This document shows, in pieces, positions 23,946-36,633 of a stretch of DNA of 64,000 bases; position 1 is the first letter of the stretch, and each line of letters begins with the position of its first letter. Location of the stretch: assembly GCF_036711975.1 (NCBI RefSeq), contig NC_091972.1, positions 6,205,001 through 6,269,000 of the forward strand, given 5' to 3'. The notes beneath the pieces were generated by a model that searched no databases, was not told the origin of the DNA, and saw nothing but the letters and a program-made list of their open reading frames with translations. The stretch comes from Onthophagus taurus (taxonomy: Eukaryota; Arthropoda; Insecta; Coleoptera; Scarabaeidae). The translations under genes and the position numbers were made by a program.

Positions 23946-26900
23946 CTAAAATAAAAATAAATATAAATTAATAAAAGAAAAGTTAAAACATCAGCTGGTG
24001 GGCATAACTTCGAGAAGTGAAAGTAAAGCTCTCATCATCGTTATGGTTTTTATTACACAAAAGATCTTAAAAAGACTTCATTTAAATGTGATCTTTATTC
24101 ATTAGTAATCAATAATTTTAACTCAACAATAATACGGGTAAAAAACGTTCTAAATAGTATTGTTTAAAGTTAACAACTTTCACAAACTCGTACTCTGGCT
24201 ACATAACTTTTACCCATAATGCACACTAAACATATATACAGAAAATAGACATAGCTTAGTTGTAGATTGGAAACTGGTTTTTGCAGAAAGTCGGCTTCTC
24301 GGCACTCAACAGCAGAAAATCGTATGGTTACAAAAGATTTTTCTTCTTCTCTTTTTTAACAGTTATCAATTAGGGGTCCAGTTGATAGAAAGGTCACTCT
24401 ATTAAAGAAATTAGACAAAGACATGAAGAGAGGTTCGTTTCGTTTCGTTTTAGTGAAAGTTTAAATAAAAAAAAGAAACACTTTCTTTAGGTTACCTTTT
24501 TCTTATACTACACCGAATTTTTTACCGATTTTCAAAACACCCAGAATAATTTTTGTTAGTTATTTGATAATATTATGAAAAATTTTTATGTTGAACCTGA
24601 TTTTTCGTTAATTTTTTCTGACCTCGAATAAAAGATTGCGAGATCACGGATATTTTTATACAGAAAGATTTTTTTTTGAAATTTAATAGCCGAACAACGG
24701 TTTTCTACATCGATTCGTTATGTTAAACAAATACTAGGTGGAAAAAAATAAAAATAAACAACGTGTGTGGGTTTTTGAGTAAGAAGAAAAAAATTTGTTA
24801 TTGTTATTAGTGATTTAAAAAAATTCTTTGGTTTTAAGTTTTAAATGAAAAGAATGAAATGTTTTTTTTAAGTCAAAGTTGACAAAAACCTTGAAAAAAC
24901 TTGTAAATTCTAAAAAACATTAATTATAAGATTTTAATTTATTTTTATAGAGATCGTTGAACCAAGATGATGTCATTAGTATTTTCATTAAATGTTTAAT
25001 TTATTTTTATTAAGAATAAAATAAACAGTTAAAATTAATCATCGTGTTTATATTGTTGAATCAAATTAAATAACAAAAATTTTATAACAATTATTTCAAT
25101 TCAACCATAATCACTTTCTAAAAAGTTAAAGCAACATCATTTCCTTCACTGTCTATTTCTCATTTGACTCATTTCCTTTTTCCTTTCCCTCCAATTTAAA
25201 GACGCTTCCTCACTCATTAATCACTCGAAACTATTAATGCTTTCGAAGAATTCTTAAGATAAGATTACATAACAAAGGAAGAAAATAACTGATAAAGTAT
25301 CCCAAAATTAACAACAATAACAATTAACATTTTACTTTAATGTTGAAAATAATATATATGTTGAATTTATCAAAATAAAATAAAACTTAATTGAAACATA
25401 AAATAAACGATGTATTCTAAGTTCTCTTTTAAGTGAAACCGATTGAGTAAACGTTCTCAAAATCACCAAGAATAGTAAAACGGTGCATTTCATCGCCTTT
25501 CGTAAACTTTATAAAACGTTTCCTGGTTGTTAGCAAAACTCAATCGACTGTTAAAAGTTGTCAGTCCTCCTGAGAATAAAATAACACCTTTTTCTAAACG
25601 TCATTGTTAGATAAGATTTTTTTTTAAAGTCTCTTTTATAATTTAATTTATGGATGAAACAAAAAATAATACAAAAATATTCTTGACATTTCCGTTTTTT
25701 TGAAATGATGCAAAAGAAAAAGCTTATTTTAAGATATGCAAATTAAATGGCCAATTTATTAAGAGAATCAATGGTTAATATTTGCGATAACGTTTTTTTT
25801 TTGAATAAAACGCGACGTTGAGATTGAAAAATACGATTAAGGAAAAACGTGAAGAGGTGAAATCTTTCTTTAAGTTTCAGGAAGAAATACTAAAAAGATC
25901 CATTCAAGTTCTCTGGTAAAGGTGAACAAAAAATCGAACTCTCTCCCAGTTTCTTTTTATTATTTTTAGGAAGAAGAGGTTTTTGTTGACCTTTGCCTGA
26001 TTTGTCTTATAAATGTATGCGCATTTTTTAATTCGAATTTAAATCCGAATTTAACGACTGCTCCTTTTTTTCGGTTTTGTTACTTTTATTTTATTATTTT
26101 TTTCTTTAAAGTTTTTTAGATTATTCAAAAAGGAATAAAGGTGAAGGATTTTTTTTCTAGACAGGAAATTATTTACAATAGAAAAACTGTAAACTCTTTA
26201 AGTTTACAGTTCATTTTTTATCGACGTGTAAAAGTTATAAATTGAATTTTGAAGTTGAGAGTACAAGTAAAACGTGCGGTCCTTCGGAATTTATGTAACC
26301 AATTGAAAAGGTTACAACGAAGAAGCGTGTTACGATGAGAATTGAACGTAATCATCATAAAACTGCACCTAACTTAAACACTTTTTTTATAATATTCCAT
26401 TGAATTTATATTTTACATTAAAATTAATATCAAAATAACTTACAACCATAAGAAATAGACACAAATGGAAACAATGATTTACATAAGAAAAAGAACAGAA
26501 AAAGAAAGTTTTATAACTATCATCATAAATTCTTATATTACTCAATAATAAAATTTTTCTTTTCCAAGAATTAAAAAAATTGACGTAATAACTAACATCA
26601 TTAATGCTTTCCTTAAAATCTTCCCCATCATCTATCCCACAAAAACTCCCTGATTTCACTCAATACTATCAAACTTTCTTATTTTTCTATATCAAAAAAA
26701 ATTGTGATCACAAGAAGCTGCAGATTAATCGTTTAACACAATATTTTTCTATCTTATGGAAATAATTGGTAAATTAATTGGTACATTTTAAAATTCTCCA
26801 CAACTCTTGTAAATTATGGCTAACAAGGTGTGAACTATTTTTATGGCATTTTTCTGCTCCATATGGGTCACAAGTTTACCAACTAAAACGAAAAAAAATT

Positions 26901-28426
26901 CTACACAATTGACCATTGTTACATTTTCTGAGTTGTCTTGACGCTATTCACATTCATAGGACGTAATTATCACTAAATGAAACCAGGAAACATTAAAAAT
27001 AAGAAAAATACTAAAAGAAGTAATTGGAGCGGTCTACACACAAGTTACAGAGGGCTTAAGTTACAATAGATTTTATAGGTCGCGGTGACGAGAGGAGCCA
27101 CCCCCTGATTAATAGGCTTGGAAATGTTTAATTGTTTAGTACTATATTTACTCTCAACTTTACAAAGAATCGCATATGAACAATTTATATACGACATGAT
27201 AAACAAAACTCTAGGAGTACTACCAGCAAGATTATTAGAGAACATTCTTATCACATCCAATTTGTACAAGACCTATTACATTTGGACCGTGATAAAAGGT
27301 AATGTTTATGTGAAATATTTTTCAATCATAGAGTTAAAACATATTTAACAAGGCATGGTGTAACAAATTTCCATCAACGAGTTTATTAACATCAAAATCC
27401 TCTTGCAATAAGAACCAGACATTTCTAAACAGGTTAAAATCAATGCTTGAAATATAACTATTGATTTAGTTAGTTTCTTTCGAATGCCGGAAAGTCGTAA
27501 AAGTAACAATTCTTTAATTTTTTGCAATAAAATCTGCGAGGATCGTAAACATGATTTTTATGCACACCATTAGTTTGACCCGCAACGTAAAACTCACTAA
27601 ACTGATAAGAAATCACACATCCCTTTAAAGATGAGATAAAGAAAAGCGTTGTTTCATGAACCAGAGTTACTAATTTAAAAATACATCGTTAATTTATGTA
27701 AATGTACATAGTTAATTGAAATAATTATTCTTACAAAAGAAAAGAGAAGGCATTTTTTTTCAAAAAGTGAACAAAAGGTATTATCTTTAGTTCTTTAAAG
27801 TTAAATAATTGTTGTTATACAATTTCTGGTAATACACCTTTCTATTTTATTGAATAACAATTTTTGTTTTAACGCTTCGCTGAATAAATATAAAATAAAA
27901 TAATATTAATTAAAAGTAGAAATGTGAATTAATGAAGTATAAAAATGTAAAAATCACCAAATCTTACCGTAATTTAATACATCCTACGTTTCAAATTGGA
28001 TAAAAATAAAGCAAATAAAAGAAAAAATCATAAAAATTTAATCCAACACAGTTGGAGGTAAACTCTTGAATAAAACAATAGGAATTGAATGATTTGTAAA
28101 GAAAGGTGTGGTTTTAAAAGATATTTTATCATTCCTTCAATTAAGAATACAAACTTCTTGAAGGTAACACAACTTCTTCTCAATCCAGTTAGAAACAAAT
28201 ATTAATAAACAATTAAAATTATACTAATAAATGTATTTCAAAAAAAGTTTATGGCTCTCGATTTACGATTATTACCGAAACTACTGAAATCTATGTAGAA
28301 TTACCCATACAATCCGAAAGAGTAAAACAATAATTGGTGTTTCAATAGAACACAAAAATCTAAAAACAGCGTCGAAAATTAAAAAAGTGTTTTGAAAATA
28401 AGAAAAAAGAAATCAGATGTATTTAC
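23946..28426 (-). other. First long intron (in the 5'UTR) of the ADAMTS-like gene
   Basis: The acceptor at 23947-23946 (minus strand TTTTAG, then GACCAAA and the ATG at 23938) shows that at least one non-coding exon lies upstream. The intron is AT-rich with no gene. An 11-bp-arm hairpin occurs at 26185-26211 (AACTGTAAACT / AGTTTACAGTT). Confidence 0.45.
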
Positions 28427-28540
28427 CGACCAAGGTGAAGATAGATATGTTCCATTCATTCTTTAGCTCGACAGCAGTTCGATCTCACCGCGAAAATTTT
28501 CACCACAATACTCATAGTAGAAGAAGAAGATCACGACCCG
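28427..28540 (-). other. Possible 5'UTR exon of the ADAMTS-like gene
   Basis: On the minus strand the sequence CTTGGTCG is followed by a donor GTAAATAC at 28426-28419. Upstream lies GC-richer sequence with candidate acceptors (TTTAG, TTTTCCAG) at about 28545-28560. It has no open frame joining to the signal-peptide ATG, so it would be untranslated. An alternative is an independent start site, since a TCAGATAC initiator-like word occurs nearby. The left boundary is firm only as a splice-site match; the right boundary is approximate. Confidence 0.35.
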
Positions 28541-28599
28541 TATCTGATACTAAATACTACTGGAAAACGTGTTCGGTCGATAGAAAGTGAGTATGACCA

Positions 28600-30590
28600 C
28601 CAGCGAACGATTCTCATTGTGAAAAGATTAAAAGAACATAGAAATACAAATTTAAAAATAAAAATTAGTTATAGAGGGACTAAAATTATTATTTTAATGA
28701 ATTCTATTTTTTGGCGATTTTAAATAAAAATATTTGAAATCAATTCTTAAGTATTCTTGCAGATTTTCATACTAGGTGGATTACAAAGATACTTGGTCTG
28801 TGAAATATCATTACTGTCACAGAGAAGGAAACAGAGATAACAGAGAAACAGGGCAAAGATAATGGAGAAAAAATGATATTAAGAGACTTGATAAGCGATA
28901 TATGCTTAAGTTTGGTGCAACACTCGCAGAGCATAGAAACTGGATGTGTATAAGCTCCAGATTAAGAATAGGAAACCCAACGGTACAAGAGCAAATGGAA
29001 ATCATACTTACGTAATTAAAAAAGCAAAGATTATTACAAATCATACTCTGGGTCCAGCCAATTCGACCAAAAAGCCAACAAAGGAGTCAACAAACAATAT
29101 ATAACTTAGATACAATAGAAAATATAAGAGTGCTGAACGCACAAAATACATAAGAACGCAACTAGAGACTTCCTAAAACGTAAATTAAAAATGGCATAAA
29201 TTGGGAATAAAGTCAAAGGCAAAATTAAGTAGAAAAGATGTGGGCAGATTCCAGAAAACAAATATAGATGAAGATAAAGTCGTGAAAAAGCAGTAAACAA
29301 GCAAACCGTGCCTAATGGGAAGAGTTCCATTACAAGGAACAAAGTTTCAGAGTTATACCATGCATAATGCAAAGTTTGACACGATTTAGTCCATTGCTTT
29401 TAGAAGTCAGACTATAAATTTGGTACTTATTTTACTTACAGAGTTCAATTTGAACTCAATAGCTTCATGTCCAGCAACATCACATTTATAACTGAAAAAA
29501 TCTATGTCGCATTCTCTATCTACCATTTCTTGGTATGCAATGTAGTCTGTAGGAATCATATGATCTTTTTTATTTCAAAACTAGGAAATAATGTGGGATT
29601 AAAGGTGAACTTTATCGTGGCATAATAACCCAGTTCTTTGTATCTCAATTGCAAGATATTACTCATGATGTATTTTCCCACTTGCCATACCGCTCATGAA
29701 ACATCATCAAAGATTATAAACAAACCAAATGCCTATAGAGCTTTTATGCCAATTTATAAATATCGATTTTTTAACAATTCCCTGTTATTAAACTATTAAG
29801 ATTCTGCTGAAGCTATTGATTTTCAAAGACTAAGAATAAACTTTGAATAGTATTCAGAAAGTTTAACACCTTTAAAAACATTTTGATTCTGATTTGTATC
29901 AATTAACACAAAATTAGACAATTTTAAGCAAATATTAACAAATCCTATTAGTTGTTTCATTTTAATTCAATTTTGTTTTTTTTTTAACAATTTTTAACAT
30001 TTCTAGAAACATTTTGGCACGTTATAATATTAAACAAAAATTTCTTTGTGCTCTTTACATTTTATGAAACAACAGTTCTTTTATTTCCTTTAAGTTGTGT
30101 TGTATTCGGTTGCGCTGTGCTGAACCCGACCCGTTACGTTCTCGTTTTCCCTTTCACTCGAAATTCACTTTCAAAAATTATGTATTATACAATAACCGAT
30201 TTTAAAACAACCAATAAATAAGATTCTTAATTTAAAGATAAGAAAATTGACTATTACCTTAAAAATAATAAAAATCCTTTTGTTGATCCCTTTAAGAAGC
30301 ACTTCTTAAAAAAAATGTATTCTTTTTCCTTCGCGATTATTATTAAGGCAAAACGAAAAAAAAACTAAAAGGTCAACATAAGAACACAACCACCAACTAA
30401 ATATTTTAATTTACAAAAATCTAAATAATTAATTTTTTTCTTTTATCGATCGCGATTAAAAATATGAAAAAGTTCTCCGCGTCGCTCCTTCCTCATCTTT
30501 TTTTCTACAAAAACCGATTAAAACAATCAGGAAAAATTGGAATTTTAACTTTTAAGAAACACAAAAGTTTTTTTTGTAGTTATTAATATT
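28600..30590. other. Non-coding stretch, probably intron of the ADAMTS-like gene
   Basis: AT-rich. Minus-strand open frames at 28817-29044 and 29106-29372 have Leu/Phe/Ser-rich, Alu-like chance composition and no recognised motif. Nothing else is supported. Confidence 0.35.
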
Positions 30591-30796
30591 AGTAATAATG
30601 CGCGCGCACTTCTCTCTTCAATCTCTTCTACTACTAATACTACTTCTGTATGATGTCGGAATAAAAGAAGAGAAGAAAAAAATTGTCCGCGCGCGCAAAG
30701 AACTAAAGAGAGGGAAAGTGTTAAGTGAAAGGAAATCGAGTAAGGTGGTGGTGTTTGGTAAAGGACATGCCACGGAGTTGCCGGACGTCGTCGAAC

Positions 30797-30830
30797 TGAA
30801 CGTCGTTTTCGGACGGCGTCGCTCTTTATA
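30797..30830 (-). promoter_or_regulatory. Core promoter: TATA box plus initiator, probably of the ADAMTS-like gene
   Basis: On the minus strand TATAAA starts at 30830, and an initiator TTCAGTTC has its A (+1) at 30797, 33 bases downstream. TCAGTT matches the arthropod initiator TCAKTY exactly. The promoter lies in a CpG-containing block (about 30590-30890) that contrasts with the AT-rich flanks, and it points toward the signal-peptide exon with no other minus-strand gene recognised between. Assignment to the ADAMTS-like gene is inference. Confidence 0.6.
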
Positions 30831-31433
30831 ACATGCTGCGTGTATCCAGAGAGGTAAGGTTCGAAGGTGACGCGTTCTTTTTGCACACACACATAGGATT
30901 TCGTGTTGACGAAGTCTTATTTTTTTCTTCCGTTGTATTTATTTAGTTTTTTATCCGTTTTATATATATTTTTTTTGAAAAGTTTTTGTTCAGGCGAATG
31001 ACGTCAAAAGGGGATAAAGATAAAAATCATTCAAAAAATTTATTAAGATATTTTTCCATCTTATTTTTTTAATATAAGGTGAACAAGAGATATATCACAA
31101 CTATAACTCCATCAGTTAGCTATTAATTAACATTTTAGATATTCTAAAAAATAATAAAATAATGTATTGAAAGATTTATTTCGAAATCAATTGCGAAGCC
31201 TTCAAAAAATTTTCTGACCAATCGCAAAAATGTTGCAGATTTTTTTTAGGTGATTTATTAACTATTCATTGCGATATTCACGTATACACAATCATGTGAT
31301 GATTTCAGAAATGACTGATATAATGATTAAAAATATAACGAACAGAATGTTACATTAATTATTGATTATGATTTTAAATCAAAATATGTCAAAAAATGAT
31401 AAAAATAAATTTTGTTGGAACCCAACATATGGA

Positions 31434-31682
31434 TCAGTAGTGTGAGATGCGGGGTTGTTCCAGGAGCAAGAATTTCTCTTTTAGTCGTGAACCTAGCAGT
31501 TCAGATTTATCTTTAGATAAACCTAAATCCCTGACCAAATCATTTAGTGCAGCCTGATCATACAGAACCGGCAGAAAATTAGAATCTTCATAATCAAGTG
31601 AATCGATGTCTTCAGCCGGTATCATCATCAGTTTTGGGGGAATATCGTCAGATTCAAAAGGAGAGGGTTTCGTGACACTCAT
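31434..31682 (-). pseudogene. Fragment of a multicopy arthropod gene or transposon-associated ORF
   Basis: The 82-residue frame starts MSVTKPSPFES, is acidic in the middle, and contains LNDLVRDLGLSKDKSELLGS followed by RLKEK. I recall this stretch from uncharacterised proteins present in many copies in arthropod genomes, where it precedes a longer conserved region. Here the frame ends soon after RLKEK and the continuation is not readable, so I regard it as a truncated copy. The function of the family is unknown to me, and the resemblance is from memory and unverified. Confidence 0.45.
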
Positions 31683-34600
31683 TATATTCGGATACTTAAT
31701 ATTATGAGAATTTTTAGAATTAAGTCATCGTGACTGAAAAAAGATTCACGCCCAAACATTATAAGTGATAGATAAGGAATTGTTGTAATTGTGCTCTTGG
31801 CATTATTTCAGCATCTTAAGTTCTCAACTCATGATTTACAAGCTATATGTACAGCCCAAGATTTATCTTAATTGCAAATTGGTATCTTGAAGTAATTTTG
31901 ATAAAACATTTTGACATCGTTATTAATATAAATTTTTTGCTTGGCAAATTTAAAACGATCGTAAATGTGACCGAAACTGTCAGGATCTTACAAACACTTT
32001 CAGGAGTTCATAGTGAAGAAAAGATACCATAAGAACGGCCGATAAAAACTTGCGAAAAAAATTTGTTGCAAATATAGACGTGAAAACGACTAATGAAAAA
32101 CTGCTCAGGATTTAACAGTATACAAGGGTCATAACTTATGAAGGAAAAATAGTACAGTCCCATTCAATAGCGCATTTGAAAGGGTAAAGATTGCACTGAA
32201 TGATGTAATACATACAATAGAGCAAAAAAATATTGTGCGTCTCACACATAAGTTTTCAACATTCAAAAGTAGCCAAAAAGTCATTTTCTGTGTTATCAAT
32301 CAGGGGATATTTGTCTAGAAACTCTAGTTCAACAAAACCCCAACAGGGTTTGATTTTAATAAAAACATTCACTATTGAAATTAATCAATAACTGCGGGTA
32401 CAAAAGCTGTACAGTTAACATGTTTACATATTATATTGTAGAAGTATTAATAATAATAACATATCATCTAAAGCGTTTTAGTAAAGGGCTGTCAAGAAAT
32501 AAGAAAAAATAAATCCAAACTTATTTTAGAGTTTTATAGATTTCATTTAAAAAAAACTAAGTGTTAATTGTAAACAAAGCGCTGGAAAGTGTGAAGTTTT
32601 ACATTTCTTTTTCGTTCTAGCCGTCGAGAAATTGACGACAATTAGCGAATCGGTTAACGCTAAGGTAAAATCTTGTAATTAAGACGGAAATTACGTAATC
32701 GGAGAGTATTATGCAAAACGTTTTCTTTGCAAATCATCTAATATCCGACTCGCGATATTTTTTTTTATCTCTTTAAGTACTCAATTGGACAAAGATTCGC
32801 TTCGTCAATTTTTACAGAAATAATCGAGCGAAAACATTACTGCAAACCGTAAATGATTACTTTATTTACGCCGAAAAATCATTTTGTAAACCCTACTTTA
32901 AAAGGGTATGTTAAAAATTGTTTTTTTTTTTTTGAGTTTTGTAATAAAGTTTTAAGTGTTTTTCTGTTTAGATTGATTAATAATAATGTTATCGATCAAT
33001 ATGATCAACTTTAAAGGTTTCAATTTGCAACTCCATTTGGTTAATTATAAGTTTCGTTATAAGTTAAGGTAGAGTTGATATTAAACAATAAAGAAACCGC
33101 GGATTTGCGAAACATCACATCGTTGTTTCTTCGCCTATATTGAGATTGTAATCCGTCTGGAATAATATTGACCCGAATCGCACGGCTTCGGACAGAAAAC
33201 TGAATCGATCATGCTGATTGATTCTTATGTAACCGATTCACAGACGGACAATTCCTTCAAAAAACCCCTAGTGGCAATTAAAATTCGCGTGGGAAATACT
33301 AAACTTTATTGTTGTCAATTTTTAATATATAGTTCATTATTAACTTTCGAAATTTCATTACGCCTTTCATAAATTAGATTTGATTTAATTGATCTAAAGT
33401 CAGGAAGTTTAAGTTTATCAGTTCATAATTAAGATTTGTAGCATAGTAAAAGTCAAACCTAAATCAGTCTGATTAACCGATAAACTGGTTTTCTAATACT
33501 TTTTAATGCGACAGGCAATTGACGAGATTTTTTTTATTGCTACCGTTTCGTCTCGTTTAAGGAAAGATCAAGGAAATCGGATACCGTTGTTGTTTATTCG
33601 ATCGAAAGTCGTAAATATTTCTATGTCCGTTTAAATAATGTAACTTTAAAATTGACTTTCTAAATGACGCGTATGACGATTTTTGAAGATAATATAGATT
33701 TCTTAAGAATCGTTGTTAATTCTTAAGAAATCTTTATGTTGTGGTTTTTCAAGTTTTAAGGTGTGAAATACGAGTAAATGTTTTGATTCTCTTTGTCATC
33801 ATATTAAAAAAAATACGATTAAAGCGATTAGATGGTTATAAAATTTAAATTAATCTCTCAGATCTTTTGTTACATTTTTTGTCGCTTTTATATTATAATA
33901 AAACCATTAACGCAATTTCTTTTCGCCGATAATAAATTGTACGTTTCAATTTTTTTTTAACCGTTTCATATATTTCCCGGGCTATTTACAACTTATAAGT
34001 ACATATTTATATGAGGTAAAAAGTAAACATTTACATGAGGAAATCGGTACGAAGGTTTTTCAAATAATTGTTACGCTATTAACACAGGCATACATGCCAA
34101 TAATCGTTTAACATGATTCTTAGAATAAACAGGTTTCAGGAAAAACTGAAATATGTAAATCAGACAAAATCGCATAATAAAACGATTTTTAATTTTTTGT
34201 AATTACGGTTTTTATATCATTGTAAGATTATGGTAATATTATAAAATATCACAAAAAGTACTTACCGATACGAAAAAACTTCTCCATGAGCCCCAATCAC
34301 CGTTAAAATACGTTGAAAATTTAAAAAGCCGTAACACTGACATTTCAACTTAATTTTGACAATGACAGCAGAAAGTTGATAATATAGAAAACTGTAATGT
34401 AGGTAATAGTTCCATTAACGAAACATGTGTTGCCATGGCAACCCCAATTATCTGGACAAATACAATTAAAAGTCATCTTTTTATACAATTCTGCTTTATT
34501 GATCAAAATAACGTTATTTTCTGTAATGTGTTTAAATTTGTAATACAATTTAGGGGTCGACAGCAATAAAAAGGTGTATTCATTTTTTTGAGTTTGTAAT

Positions 34601-36154
34601 AAGAATAAAATAAAAAATAAGTTGACAGGTGGTGCAATAATCAACTAATGTACAGTGACTCACAAAAGTATTTATACCCTCCTATACAATACAAAGAAAT
34701 TGTGTAAGCCCAAATCTCAAGCCTCATCGGTGATTACTTAAATGTTCTTAAATTCTATCTTCAAGTAGGCAATCCATTGGTGTTTGAGCAACGTTATGCC
34801 ATCACTATAAAATTCAAATTTAGCTTGAGGTTGTTTTTTTTTCTGATTGAGGGTCAAAAATTATATAAAAAAAAAGACAAACGTCAAACCTTAAGAAAAT
34901 AAATTCTCCTATGAAAAAGATTATTTTCGTATTTAGATTTTCAGTTATTTTCCGTTAAATAACAACAAGATTTAAAGAATAGTGAAGAAAAAAATTAATT
35001 TATTATTTATTTCTTTTTTGTTAAAGGCAATTTAAACGAAAATTGAAAAGCAGCATGTGTCCAAGGTATTAAATTCACTGAACCCTGAACCACCATCAGT
35101 GTTAATAAGTCACCTCTGGCAAATTGTCGCCAACAAAAACCATTAAAAAGATGTTCTGTGTGAGTTTGAGCTTTTTTGTAGTTTGGGACTTTTTTTAGAA
35201 GAAAACCGGTCGACCAGGTGGACAAAGCTTTTTAATCTTTTTAAAGATATATTCTTGTCGCAAAATGAAACAATATACATAAATAAAAAAAAGAAAATCA
35301 TTAAAAGGAGACAATTTTTTTTTGTTGAAATAATTAATTGCAACTTCTTGGCCAATCTTTGGACTTTAAGTTTTTTTTTATTTATAAATCGTAAAACACT
35401 ATCGCTGTCTGCCGGAATGTCTGGTTGATTCGAGATATTTACGTAATAGTGACTCGAAAAATCATCTATCATAATAAATTTCAATTATCGACTATTAGAT
35501 TTTTTTTCTTTTTTTATAAAGCCAGGTGGTTTGTCCGTTTCGATTTAATGTGGCGAACAAAACAGATCGTTAGTAAACTGCTAATAAAAATCTATAATAA
35601 GACTAGTTTTTATAACAAAATCTTAATGATATACTTAATTTCCTTTTTTTGATTCCAAACTATCTACTAATTAAGACTTTAAATACTTATAAACAATTAA
35701 AATAAAAACTTAAAGAACAAAAAAAGAAATAAAAAATATCTATATACATTTTTTTAGATGTTTAAATCTTTTTTTAGATAAAGATATTTTCTTAGAAAAA
35801 TATATTATAAGTATTAACATATTTATTGTGTTTTTCCACGAATTCACATATAATCGCCTTTTTTTTTCGAGTTTTAGTTAATTTGTCATGCTGAATTTTA
35901 ATTGATCTATTAGACTACAAGTAAAGGTAGGCTTTCAAACAAAAAAATAATAAAATTATCAAAATTTATGATTACGATGTTGTGCTAATTGCCCTGACCT
36001 TTTTATAACTCTTAAAATTCTAATATTTTCCACAAACTTCTTAATTATTTTTTAAATTTAACACATTACTCTCTATTTAAACAACAATTTTAATAATGAT
36101 AATTCGATTTTTTGAGGTTAAATTCTTTTTAAATCATATTTGATAAAAATGGGC
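31683..36154. other. Gene-poor AT-rich stretch
   Basis: No supported gene. About 33115-33250 is GC-richer without a clean frame. At 34266-34338 (minus) there is a possible transcription start with a tiny first coding exon, described under findings. At about 34652 CAGTGACTCACAAAAGTAT looks like one end of a Tc1/mariner-type element; no second end was found. The remaining short frames look like chance. Confidence 0.35.
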
Positions 36155-36440
36155 ATGTTTCTAGGTCTAGTGTTAGTTCTAGTTTTACACTGCCACTATC
36201 ACTAGAACTAACACAAGACCTAGAACTAGAATCATTCGGGTTTAGCCATCTTGAGAGAGGTGCGGCTAAATCCGAATGTTTCTAGTTCTAGCTCTAGTGT
36301 TAGTTCTAGTTTTACACTATCACTAGAACCAACACAAGACCTAGAACTAGAATCATTCGGATTTAGCCGTCTTGAGAGACGTGTGGCTAAACCCGAATGT
36401 TGCTAGGGTTGCTAGTTCTTGTTTGAGCGTCTCTTAAGAC
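36155..36440. repeat. Foldback repeat family, locus C (several hairpins)
   Basis: Successive palindromic units run from ATGTTTCTAGGTCTAGTG near 36155 to the GCGTCTCTTAAGACGGCC near 36424-36441. The words CTAGAACTAGAATCATTCGG, TTTAGCC and GTTTCTAGTTCTAG are shared with the other loci. The unit TCTTGAGAGACGTG forms the loop between the CGGATTTAGCC and GGCTAAACCCG arms. Confidence 0.85.
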
Positions 36441-36633
36441 GGCCGATAACTCAGGGTTATCATAAAGATGTTACCTTTTTCCAAGCAAAACTCCTTCTTT
36501 GCAAAACTACCCAATGCCTGTACTATTAAGCTAAAAATGTTGCATTTTATATGGGACAGTGCAAGTGCATAGTAGTTACATAACTATGGTTACTGCATTC
36601 ATATATTGCGAATTATATGAAATTCCCTGTACA
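36441..36633. repeat. Conserved non-palindromic arm next to foldback locus C
   Basis: From about TTTTTCCAAGCAAAACT to GAAATTCCCTGTACA this stretch matches 50709-50863, beside locus D, in the same order and orientation. Shared words include TGCAAAACTACCCAATG, CTGTACTATTAAGCTA, ATGTTGCATTTTAT, GGGACAGT and CATTCATATATTGCGA. The similarity stops abruptly at AAATTCCC(T/G)GTA in both, so this looks like the end of a defined repeat element. Confidence 0.85.

Noticed and set aside
27045-27348. Overlapping frames on both strands
   Set aside because: Mutually overlapping, no motifs, and consistent with chance in AT-rich intron.
30598-30892. Overlapping open frames on both strands, one with a hydrophobic start
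   Set aside because: They fall in the CpG-containing promoter/5'UTR block and overlap each other in different frames with low-complexity content; no family is recognised.
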